Source of the DNA: an uncultured Holophagaceae bacterium
GTDB lineage: Bacteria; Acidobacteriota; Holophagae; Holophagales; Holophagaceae
Assembly (NCBI GenBank): GCA_903937385.1
Contig: CAIZZF010000026.1
Span: 1-64,000 of the forward strand
Reading direction: 5' to 3'
Length of the DNA stretch: 64,000 nucleotides
Made by a program: the position numbers and the translations under genes. The notes beneath the pieces were generated by a model, which saw only the letters and a program-made list of their open reading frames with translations, was not told where the DNA came from and did not search any database. This document shows positions 34,642-42,176 of this stretch, one piece after another (the first letter of the stretch is position 1; each line of letters opens with the position of its first letter).

Positions 34642-36324
34642 TCAGTAGCGCCCTGCCGCACGCTCTTTTGCCCAGTGGCCCCGGGGCATTACCCTTAGGC
34701 CTCGCACCTTGCAGTGCTTTTCCAAAGTCTTCGGTTTCATACCCAGTTCCACCGCCACGACGCTGACTGGGCGCTCAAGAACCATCCTCTGAAGTTCCTC
34801 GTCAGATGGGTAGTCAGCCAGGGTCTTCCGGGGCTTTGGAATCTTGGGCACAGGTGGAGCCTTCTCCTTGGCCTTCCGAACCCCTCGGGGGGGCCAGGAG
34901 CCCACCTGGATCACCACCTGAATTGGTTCCGGAGCCGCCACTTTTGCTCGGGCCCCAGCCGTATAAAACTCGGGGTCGATGGCCACCCCAAGATCCGTAG
35001 CGAAGTCTATTTCCGTGCGGGTGTTCACCTCGGCCACTTTCGCCTTCACTGGGCTGCTGTAGCGGTCCAGGACTTCTGTGGTCTTGATTCCGACGACAGC
35101 GCCGATCATCGGATTCTCTTCGGTTTCAGCCAGCTTCGCGGTCTTGCTGTGCCGCAGGTCGTGAGGGCGGATCGGAGGCTTCTCGATGGTGTTGCCGTAT
35201 CGATCAGTTTCGGGATAATCGGCGTACACACCGGCTCGCTCCCGAACCTTGGTCCAGGTTGCGTTCAGAGTGCTCAGTCCCATCGGGCGCATGGGATCCC
35301 GGCCCGGGAACACATAGGGAGAGTCCAGGATGCGGGGTATGGACTTCAAAATGCTGTATGCCAAAGGTCCAATAGGCAAGTACTGAGGATTGAGGTGTGT
35401 TGCCGTCTTGCTCACCAGCTTTAAATATTTACGTTCGAGATCGACCTCGCGCCACTCAAGCGTAGTGAGCGAATCCCGCCGGAGGCTGGTAGCCAGGGAA
35501 AGCTGTACGGCCCTCAAATAGATCACGTTTGCGGAGCCGTCCAAGATCATCTCGTTCATGGTCTCACCCACCTTGCGGCGAGCCGATTCATCGAGCGGGC
35601 GGTGGATCTTGTGGTCGCCATTCGCCTTCACGTCTCGCGTCGGATTGATGGAAACCCACTTCATCTCCGTGGCATACCTGAAGAACGATTTCAAGGCTCT
35701 GAAAGCTCCATCCGCAGTTGTCTCAGCGGGTCGAGGTTTCCGCTTGCTCTCCTTGTCGACGGCGCAAATGCCCTTGGTAGAGATGTCCGTATGCCACGTG
35801 TCGATCGCCGCATTGTCCATCTGCTTGAGCTTCTTACCGATGAACCGTGGCTTGATGTAGAGATCCAACTTCTGCCGGTAGCTGCGCTGAGTTCCAGGTT
35901 TCAGGTCTGAGACATAGTCTTCCATCCACATCTCAGCGAGTTCTTCGAAAGGGAGCTTCTGGGCCCTTTCCTTACTTAAGGCCTGCCTGGCGTTCGGATC
36001 TTGTCTGGCCATCCGGCGAAGGTCGTCCGCCTGGTCGCGAGCTTCCTTCAGTGACATATCTGCCACCTTGCCAAAGGTCTCCCATAGCTGCCTGGAGCCA
36101 GTCTTGCTCTGGAGGCGGACCTGCCAGGAATGATGCCCAGAAGGCTCAAGGCGAACGCTCAGGCCGATGGAGCGTATGTCCGTCAGACGGATCCGTTCGT
36201 CGGCGGGGCCGAGGTTATTCAGGAAGCCTTGCGTGAGGTGGACGTATCGAGAACCCCGCTCTACACCTTCAGGATCGATTGGGCGAAGCGCCTTCTTGGT
36301 GGTAGTCGACTTCAGTGATGGCAT
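34642..36324 (-). CDS. int: Tyrosine-type site-specific integrase with C-terminal HTH extension
   Basis: 560 aa from the ATG at 36324 (GGAGGT upstream). The N-terminal arm-binding and SAM-like core-binding domain is seen to about residue 260 (e.g. FEELAEMWMEDYV). Catalytic features are R in SLRRDSLTTLEW (about 292), HDLRH (about 390) and the nucleophile Tyr in LDRYSS (about 420). The usual second His (LGH box) is not evident; the aligned segment reads AVVGIKTTEV. After about residue 480 an extra tail holds a helix-turn-helix-like segment (PVSVVAVELGMKPKTLEKHC). It lies 209 bp from the tRNA-Ser fragment and points into the island, as expected for the element's own integrase. Confidence 0.85.
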   Translation of the reverse strand: MPSLKSTTTKKALRPIDPEGVERGSRYVHLTQGFLNNLGPADERIRLTDIRSIGLSVRLEPSGHHSWQVRLQSKTGSRQLWETFGKVADMSLKEARDQADDLRRMARQDPNARQALSKERAQKLPFEELAEMWMEDYVSDLKPGTQRSYRQKLDLYIKPRFIGKKLKQMDNAAIDTWHTDISTKGICAVDKESKRKPRPAETTADGAFRALKSFFRYATEMKWVSINPTRDVKANGDHKIHRPLDESARRKVGETMNEMILDGSANVIYLRAVQLSLATSLRRDSLTTLEWREVDLERKYLKLVSKTATHLNPQYLPIGPLAYSILKSIPRILDSPYVFPGRDPMRPMGLSTLNATWTKVRERAGVYADYPETDRYGNTIEKPPIRPHDLRHSKTAKLAETEENPMIGAVVGIKTTEVLDRYSSPVKAKVAEVNTRTEIDFATDLGVAIDPEFYTAGARAKVAAPEPIQVVIQVGSWPPRGVRKAKEKAPPVPKIPKPRKTLADYPSDEELQRMVLERPVSVVAVELGMKPKTLEKHCKVRGLRVMPRGHWAKERAAGRY

Positions 36325-36532
36325 GTTCGACCTCCAGGATATGATTCGAACCTTGACCACATTTTAGGGCATTTTTGGGTCTCACTGGGGTCTCAATTGG
36401 GTGCTTTCAATCGAATTCAACCGAATGCTTCAGCAGTTCATCATACTGTTAAAATTGCTAGTTAACGTCAATTAATTTCGTTAAATCTTCTAATAAACAC
36501 AACTGGAAAGTGTGTGTAGGTCAAAAGCTTAC

Positions 36533-36561
36533 CGAGGGTTCGAATCCCTCACTCTCCGCCA
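36533..36561 (+). repeat. Attachment site: 3' fragment of a tRNA-Ser gene
   Basis: The 29 bases comprise a T-stem/loop (GAGGG-TTCGAAT-CCCTC), the 3' acceptor strand ACTCTCC, discriminator G and CCA. The matching 5' acceptor strand and the D and anticodon arms are absent upstream, where the sequence is A/T-rich island DNA, so this is not a working tRNA gene. It marks the right end of the element; an intact tRNA-Ser rebuilt by the island should lie left of the window. Confidence 0.75.
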
Positions 36562-36564
36562 ACT

Positions 36565-36590
36565 GAAGCCGCCCCCGGGCGGCTTCTTTT
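36565..36590 (+). terminator. Rho-independent terminator after the tRNA-Ser fragment
   Basis: A perfect stem of ten pairs (36565-36574 with 36577-36586, gaagccgccc / gggcggcttc; the two-base gap means the top pairs open in practice) is followed by TTTT. This is probably the original terminator of the tRNA-Ser gene. Confidence 0.75.
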
Positions 36591-36762
36591 GTTGGCGGAG
36601 TGGGAGGGATTCGAAGTCACAGCAGCGCCGGCTTTCGTCTTGGCGCAGGGAGACAGCCCGGGGGGCTGTCGGACCTGCGACAGAAAGCCGAGCGGTGCGT
36701 GCGGCCGGAGGGGACGCCGCGAAGCGGTGGCCCCGGAGGGAATCCCTCACTCTCCGCCAAAA

Positions 36763-36788
36763 GAAGCCGCCCCCGGGCGGCTTCTTTT
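36763..36788 (+). terminator. Second copy of the tRNA-Ser terminator
   Basis: The same hairpin as at 36565, with identical stem and T-run, within the second repeat unit. It stands 107 bp upstream of the J-domain-like gene, so it would also insulate that gene from island transcription. Confidence 0.7.
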
Positions 36789-36894
36789 GTTGGCGGAGAG
36801 GGAGAGATTCGAAGTCACTGAATGGCTGGCAGGTAGGCGCCCCTGGAGGATGCACCCGCCGATGCATGGGATAGTCAAAGACGGCGGAGGCAGC

Positions 36895-38070
36895 ATGAAC
36901 AGGGCATCCCGGAAAAAGGCCAGGGAGACAACTCTTGCTGACGCGTTGAACCCGGGAGCACGTGCTTCTGTGGTTGTCGAGCAACCAGCCCCAGATGCGG
37001 GTTTGGTGCAGATCCCTGGACCCAAGGACGCACTGAGCAAGGAGCAGCAGGCCTTCAACCGCCTCGCCTCCCGCATCCGGGACCTGAAGGCCCGTCTGGA
37101 GCAGGCCGAGCGGGACCAGCTGGATCTGGACCAGTTCCATCTCACCCAGCACCGACCCGCCCTGGAGGCCCTGGGGAGGGCCTTGTTGGGCTTGGCTTTG
37201 AAGCTGGATGAGACCGCCACCCGGGGTCGTCCGGATAAGACCAGCATCCATCGCCTGAAGCAGGCCATTCCCGGTTTGCTGGACCGCGCCTTCGAGCTCA
37301 TTGAGCCCACGCCAGAAGGACTGGCCCTCCAGGCCAAATACGCCCGGAAGGGGCACGAGGCCAAGCGGCGCAAAGGGGCCACGCCGGAGGCCGACCTGTT
37401 CCTGGATAAGGCGGAGGTGATGGGGTTCGAGATGCCTCCCGAGGAACAGGCCCATCGCCTCGGCCCGGAGGCCATGGATGACTTCGCCGAAAGCCTGGCC
37501 CGGCAGGCCGCCGAGAGACTGGCGGCCGAGGAACGGTCTCGGGCCCAGCGTGCCAGCCACCGGAAGAAGACAAAGAAGCAACTTGAAAAGGAGGCAGCGG
37601 AGAAGGCCAAGGCTGATCTGAAGCAGCGGAGCCTCCGGGACATCTACTTGGCCCTGGCCAAGGTGCTGCACCCCGACCTCGAACCGGATCCCGAGCAGCG
37701 GCGCCCCAAGGAGGACTACCTGAAGCAGGCCAGCGCGGCCTACCAGGACGGGAACCTGCTGGAGCTGCTCCAGCTGGAGCTGGCATGGCTCGAGACCAGC
37801 GGCACCCAGGACGCTCCTCCGGACAAGCTGATGATGTTCCTCGAGGTGCTGAAGGAACAGGCGGCCACCCTGGAACGCGCCTGCCGTCAGACCGAGCTCC
37901 GGTTGGCGCAGGAATACGGCGCCCCCAATGCCAGGGCCGCCCGTCGTGCCATGACCGAGACCAAGCAGGAGGCCGAGCGGAACCGGCACCACCTCACCCG
38001 CCTCCTGCGCGGCCTTGAAGCAGAGCCCCTGTTCCTGGGAGCCTGCCTGGAGGCCCTAACGCTAAGGTAA
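36895..38070 (+). CDS. J-domain-like (DnaJ-type) protein
   Basis: 391 aa from an ATG with GGAGG upstream; the much longer upstream opening runs through the tRNA repeats and is not coding. The protein is mostly charged helix and coiled coil (residues 45-85, and 200-245 with Glu/Ala/Lys runs). Around residues 245-275 LRDIYLALAKVLHPDLEPD resembles J-domain helix II and its HPD loop, the site that stimulates DnaK. The rest of a J-domain (helices III-IV) is plausible but divergent. It is the first chromosomal gene outside the island and converges with a lipoprotein gene. The substrate is unknown. Confidence 0.6.
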   Translation: MNRASRKKARETTLADALNPGARASVVVEQPAPDAGLVQIPGPKDALSKEQQAFNRLASRIRDLKARLEQAERDQLDLDQFHLTQHRPALEALGRALLGLALKLDETATRGRPDKTSIHRLKQAIPGLLDRAFELIEPTPEGLALQAKYARKGHEAKRRKGATPEADLFLDKAEVMGFEMPPEEQAHRLGPEAMDDFAESLARQAAERLAAEERSRAQRASHRKKTKKQLEKEAAEKAKADLKQRSLRDIYLALAKVLHPDLEPDPEQRRPKEDYLKQASAAYQDGNLLELLQLELAWLETSGTQDAPPDKLMMFLEVLKEQAATLERACRQTELRLAQEYGAPNARAARRAMTETKQEAERNRHHLTRLLRGLEAEPLFLGACLEALTLR

Positions 38071-38095
38071 GAATCCGTCCACCGGAGCCCCCCAG

Positions 38096-39580
38096 TCACT
38101 TGGTGAAGCAGACCGTGTCCGTGAGGGTTCTGCTATAGGCGGGAATGAAGATACTCGCCTCCATGCAGTAGGATCCGACCGACAGGCTGGGCAGAGGATC
38201 AAAGCCGTTGTCCATGTCCGGTCGGACCTTCGCGGTGGTGGTGGCCACCACCGCGCCAGTGCCATTCCGGATGGTGATGGTCACCACGGCCCCGAAGAAG
38301 GTGGGGTCCGGCTGGATGGCCCAGGGCGAGGTGCCTGGGGGGTTGAGGGTGGTGAGATCGGATTTGCCGATGACTACGAAACCGGTGACGTTCCGGTCGG
38401 CCATGTCGTGCCGGATATAGCCCCGCCCCGCCCCGGCGTTCATGGTCACGAGGTCGATGGCCAGGGGCAGACTCGCAGGGTTCGCCAAGAACAGCTTGGT
38501 GCCATCGACCCACTGGTCCCTGGGTGTGCCGAGCACCGTCGAGGCGGCGCAGGCGGCCTTCACCGTGGCGACGAGGCCGGCCTTGCCCTGCCACAGCCCT
38601 TTGTTCCACTCCGTGAAGAGCTTGCTGTAGAACGCACTGTCCGCCCGCCAGAGGGCCGCGTAGACCATGCAGGCATCATCGATGGCGGCGGGGTTCATCC
38701 CGTAGTTGTTCGGCCAGGCGGAGTGGATGACCTCGGGCCGAATCGAGCCATAGGCCGCCAGGTAGGCCGGGTCATCCAGGAGGGTCACGGTCTCGCCGTA
38801 GCCGGCAATCTCCTGCGCTGAGAAATACTGCATGAAATCCGAAGACCGCAGCGAATAGAGCACCACCGAGGCGACGGACTGGCTGAGATACTCATTAAGC
38901 CTGTAAAGGTTGGTCTCAGCATCGGTGGTCAGCCCGCTGTAGCCGGGCACATAGAGGTGGGCTACCTCGACCACGTACCAGCTGGCCCAGTAGAGATCCA
39001 CCCTGGGCTTGGCGTCGGCATAGAGGTTGTCGAGGGCGCCACCCCAGGAGCGGTGGCGAGTCGGATCATAGATGAGATTGAACGACTTCACGGGCGCGGT
39101 GCCAAGGAGGTTGTTCAGCACCGCGACCAGGTGGCCGTGGTATTCGCGGATCCAGGCTTCTTCCTCTGCTGTGAAGCCCGTCAGACTGACCGTGATGTTG
39201 CTGGCCGTGGGCAGCGCGGGTGCCCCCACCGAGAGGACAAGGCCCACGGAAGTGGATCCCCCCGGGTTGGATGCGGTGACCACGTAGGAAGCCTGGGCCG
39301 AAGCCACCGTCGGGGTCCCCGTCATCACCCCTGTGGTGGGGTTCAGGCTCAACCCCGCGGGCAGGGTTGGGCTGGCGGTATAGGACACCGCGGCTCCACC
39401 GCTACTGGACGGCGTATTGGCCGTGATGGCCGTGCCCCGGGTGTAGTTCGCAGGGTTGGCGGAATAGGTCAGGGCCGAAGGCGCCTGGACCGTGGGTGTG
39501 CTGGCCCCGCCGCCCCCGCATCCGGCCGAGAGGAGAAGCGCCGCCGCCAGGGGAAACAGCATCCAGCTCGGCAATCTCAT
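38096..39580 (-). CDS. Lipoprotein with an Ig-like (putative Ig/cadherin-type) domain
   Basis: 494 aa. The signal peptide ends in the lipobox LSAGC (Cys about residue 21), followed by a Gly linker. Residues about 35-115 match the 'putative Ig' repeat (SALTYSANPANYTRGTAIT ... LPAGLSLNPTTGVMTGTPT), typical of secreted surface proteins. The remaining 370 residues are not recognised; they are rich in Tyr, Trp and Asp and contain no HExxH zinc motif. The ATG at 39580 has GGGGTC upstream. It converges with the J-domain-like gene 25 bp away. Probable envelope location; role unknown. Confidence 0.65.
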   Translation of the reverse strand: MRLPSWMLFPLAAALLLSAGCGGGGASTPTVQAPSALTYSANPANYTRGTAITANTPSSSGGAAVSYTASPTLPAGLSLNPTTGVMTGTPTVASAQASYVVTASNPGGSTSVGLVLSVGAPALPTASNITVSLTGFTAEEEAWIREYHGHLVAVLNNLLGTAPVKSFNLIYDPTRHRSWGGALDNLYADAKPRVDLYWASWYVVEVAHLYVPGYSGLTTDAETNLYRLNEYLSQSVASVVLYSLRSSDFMQYFSAQEIAGYGETVTLLDDPAYLAAYGSIRPEVIHSAWPNNYGMNPAAIDDACMVYAALWRADSAFYSKLFTEWNKGLWQGKAGLVATVKAACAASTVLGTPRDQWVDGTKLFLANPASLPLAIDLVTMNAGAGRGYIRHDMADRNVTGFVVIGKSDLTTLNPPGTSPWAIQPDPTFFGAVVTITIRNGTGAVVATTTAKVRPDMDNGFDPLPSLSVGSYCMEASIFIPAYSRTLTDTVCFTK

Positions 39581-39836
39581 GATGACCCCAGGGTAGGAAA
39601 CGCCTCCCCCAGTCTGTCATGGCCCGGATCGCCCGGTAGTAGGCCGAGTGTGGGTCCTGGGCATCACCCCTTGCCCCGGAGGGTATCCCAGCACCTGGGC
39701 ATTGCATCAATGCCGGTTCTGTCACACTCTGCCCATCCCAACGGAGCTCCGGCATGGACGCACTTGAAACCCCTAAGGCGAAAGTCTTGCCGGACACCAG
39801 TCAGAGTTAGTCGGCGAATAGCAGTAGGAGCATCCC

Positions 39837-40013
39837 ATGAAGCGACTCGGCGCCGCTCTTCTGCTGGCAGGTCTTCTTGCCTGCGGTTCTCCTACCACCA
39901 CCCCCCGACGCGAAGATGGCAGGACCCAGCCCATCAGCCCGGTCATCACGGGCAACCAGCCTCAGGCAGGAGCGGCCCTGCGCCCACTGTTCCCGGCTCC
40001 GATCAAGCGTTAG
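39837..40013 (+). CDS. Small predicted lipoprotein, 58 aa
   Basis: The ATG has AGGAG six bases upstream. The sequence begins MKRLGAALLLAGLLACGS, a short lipoprotein signal with lipobox LLAC (Cys16), and continues with about 40 polar, Pro- and Thr-rich residues ending LFPAPIKR. Such small lipoproteins resemble lysis-protein or entericidin-type peptides in size, but no family is recognised. It is 100 bp upstream of the amidohydrolase gene in the same direction and could share its transcript. Confidence 0.55.
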   Translation: MKRLGAALLLAGLLACGSPTTTPRREDGRTQPISPVITGNQPQAGAALRPLFPAPIKR

Positions 40014-40113
40014 CGTCAGCGCTCCAGAGCCTTCGCAGAGCCCACGCCAGCTAGGCTCACGACTCGACCCCGTCCCGCACCCAGTCATCACCCCCAGCCC
40101 TCAGGGAGAACCC

Positions 40114-41886
40114 ATGACCCCTTGCACGACGGTAGGACTCAGGGCCATCGCTCTGCTGCTGGCCCTGCCCTTGGCCTCCCTGCGGGCTCAGACCTCGCCC
40201 CGCGCCTACGTGGGTGCCACCCTGGTGAACCCGGGCGAGGCGCCCATCGCGAACGCCGTGGTGGTGGTGAAGGACGGCCGCATCCTGGCCGCCGGACCGG
40301 CGGCCAGGGTGATGATCCCCGCCGACGCGGAGCGGATAAGCGTCCTCGGGAAGTGGATCATGCCGGGCCTGGTGGATGCCCACATGCACTTCTTCCAGTC
40401 CGGCGGGCTCTACACTCGGCCCGATATCAGGGACCTCAGGACCTATCGCAGCTACGAGCAGGAGTCAGCGATGATCCGCCGCGACCTGCCGGACACCTTC
40501 GCGCGCTACCTGCGTTGCGGCATCACCAGCGTCATCGACATGGGCGGGCCCAACTGGAACTTCGAGGTGCGCGAGCTGGCTTCGAAGGCGGCACTGGCAC
40601 CCCATGTGTGGGTGGCGGGCCCCCTGCTCACGCCGGGGCCGCTGAAGGGTCGCACCGGCGGCCCCAACTTCCTCACCACGGGCAGCGACCCGGCGGTCAT
40701 CGCCGGCACCACAGAGGACGCGGCGAGGGCCGAGGTGCGCCGTCAGGCGGCGCTGCAAACGGACCTCTTCAAGATGTGGGTCTCCGAGGGACCCACGACA
40801 GCCGCGCAGCAGGCCGCCTATGACGAGGCGAAGAAGCTGGGGCTGAGGGTGGCGGTTCACGCCACCTCCCTGGCCGGGGCCACCGAGGCCGTGAAGGCTG
40901 GAGCGGACATCCTGGTGCACAGCGTGCTGGATCAGCCCATTCCTGATGCCCTCATGGCCGAGATGAAGCGGCGGGGCGTCATCCTCATCCCCACCCTGGT
41001 GGTGTTCCGGGGCGGGCCCATGCTGCGCACCCGGCGCTTCGTCTTTGAGCCTTGGGAGTTTGAGCTGGCGAACCCCCAGGTCATGGGCACCCTCTTCGAC
41101 CTGCTGCACCTGCCCCTGAAGCTGGACGAGGCCGCGACGAAGACCATCCAGGAGGGCAAAGTCTGGGAAGCACCGGCGGTGGCCCTTGCCAACCTGCGTC
41201 GCCTCGTCGCCGCCGGAGTCACCGTGGCCACGGGCACCGACGCGGGCAATCAAGGGGCGTTCCACGGGGCTTCGTACTACACAGAACTGAAGCTCATGGC
41301 CCAGGCGGGCCTGACCCCGAAGGAGATCCTGACCTGCTCCACCATCAACGGGGCCATGGTGCTGGGCAAGGAGAAGGAGTTCGGCTCCCTGGGGGCGGGC
41401 AAGAAGGCCGACCTGCTGGTGCTGGACGCGGATCCCATGCAGGACATGCTCAACACCCGTCGCATCCACCTGGTGGTGAAGGATGGCCAGCCCTATGCCC
41501 CGGCGGAGCTCCTCAAGCCCACCGCCGAGGACGTCGTCCAGCGGCAGCTCAATGCCTACAATGCGCGAGATGCGGTGGCCTTTGCAGCCACTTATGCGCC
41601 AGATGTGAGTATCCGCACCCTGCCCGAGACCACGGACCTCATGAAGGGGCGAGAGGCACTACTGGCTAGATATGGTGAGCTGTTCAAGCAGCGCCCGGAC
41701 AGCGCCGTCCACATCACCAGCCACGCCGTCCAGGGCCCCTTCGTCATCGACCAGGAGCAGCTCGTCCACCGCTGGGACCCCACCAAGACCAGCTTTGCCG
41801 GAACCGCCATCTACGAGGTAAAGGACGGCCTCATCCAGACCGTCTGGTTCCTCAAGCCGCGCACCGCGGAACCAGGCAAGCCCTAG
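40114..41886 (+). CDS. Secreted amidohydrolase fused to a SnoaL-like (NTF2-fold) domain
   Basis: 590 aa. An N-terminal signal peptide (ALLLALPLASLRAQ) precedes an imidazolonepropionase/prolidase-like amidohydrolase. Metal ligands are visible: HMHF (about residue 91, MPGLVDAHMHF), a carboxylated-Lys candidate in LFKMWVSEG, His in VAVHATS and VHSVL, and Asp in TGTDAG. The amidohydrolase ends near residue 470 (LVVKDGQPY). The C-terminal 110 residues (VVQRQLNAYNARD ... IRTLPETTDLMKGREALLARY) match a SnoaL/DUF4440-type domain. CAGGGAG precedes the start. The substrate is unknown; relatives cleave dipeptides or cyclic amides. The fusion is uncommon but known among periplasmic amidohydrolases. Confidence 0.8.
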   Translation: MTPCTTVGLRAIALLLALPLASLRAQTSPRAYVGATLVNPGEAPIANAVVVVKDGRILAAGPAARVMIPADAERISVLGKWIMPGLVDAHMHFFQSGGLYTRPDIRDLRTYRSYEQESAMIRRDLPDTFARYLRCGITSVIDMGGPNWNFEVRELASKAALAPHVWVAGPLLTPGPLKGRTGGPNFLTTGSDPAVIAGTTEDAARAEVRRQAALQTDLFKMWVSEGPTTAAQQAAYDEAKKLGLRVAVHATSLAGATEAVKAGADILVHSVLDQPIPDALMAEMKRRGVILIPTLVVFRGGPMLRTRRFVFEPWEFELANPQVMGTLFDLLHLPLKLDEAATKTIQEGKVWEAPAVALANLRRLVAAGVTVATGTDAGNQGAFHGASYYTELKLMAQAGLTPKEILTCSTINGAMVLGKEKEFGSLGAGKKADLLVLDADPMQDMLNTRRIHLVVKDGQPYAPAELLKPTAEDVVQRQLNAYNARDAVAFAATYAPDVSIRTLPETTDLMKGREALLARYGELFKQRPDSAVHITSHAVQGPFVIDQEQLVHRWDPTKTSFAGTAIYEVKDGLIQTVWFLKPRTAEPGKP

Positions 41887-41913
41887 TCGGCGAGAAGCCC
41901 CAGCATCTCAGAC

Positions 41914-42021
41914 CTACTTCTTGGTCTGCTTCTCCTGCTTGGTTTTTGATTTCTCTGCCTGCTTCCCTGTCTTCTGTTTCTGGCTCTTCTCTTTGTCCTT
42001 CTTTCCGCCCTTGTCGCCCAC
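41914..42021 (-). CDS. Lys-rich microprotein, 35 aa, GTG start
   Basis: The frame begins at a GTG with GGGAGG six bases upstream and ends in KQTKK. Almost half the residues are Lys and most others are Gln, Glu, Asp and Gly (MGDKGGKKDKEKSQKQK...). Similar 'GDKGxKKDK' microproteins are seen in diverse bacteria, and their function is unknown; nucleic-acid binding would fit the charge. It lies alone between the amidohydrolase and the M14 peptidase. There is no ATG alternative, and upstream in frame there is a stop 28 codons before. Confidence 0.6.
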   Translation of the reverse strand: MGDKGGKKDKEKSQKQKTGKQAEKSKTKQEKQTKK

Positions 42022-42176
42022 GCCGTCCTCCCTGTTGGTTGGTGTCCTTGCCTGGAAAAAGATGTTGGCCCTGGTGCGCCGGCAACGCCAGTCCCATTTT
42101 CATCGTTTTTGGTTCATCACCTTCCAGGACTTCCTGCCCACCCAATTGCCACCAGGTCGAGCCTGATTGCCAGGTC

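Larger units (their letters stand above)
36543..36818. repeat. Two palindromic tRNA-end/terminator units in tandem
   Basis: Unit 1 (36543-36620) and unit 2 (36741-36818) each consist of the tRNA-Ser 3' end, a GC-rich terminator hairpin and an inverted copy of the tRNA end (gttggcggag...ggattcgaa in unit 1, ...agattcgaa in unit 2). They are separated by about 120 bp containing a further hairpin (acagcc...ggctgt, near 36652-36668). The inverted copies cannot form a tRNA, because the 5' half of the T-stem does not match. Confidence 0.65.

Noticed and set aside
36470-36561. Complete tRNA-Ser gene
   Set aside because: Only the T-arm, 3' acceptor strand and CCA are present; no matching 5' acceptor, D-arm or anticodon arm exists in the preceding 90 bases.
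36589-36894. N-terminal extension of the J-domain-like protein through the tRNA repeats
   Set aside because: The extension is translated tRNA/terminator repeat sequence; the ATG at 36895 has its own GGAGG.
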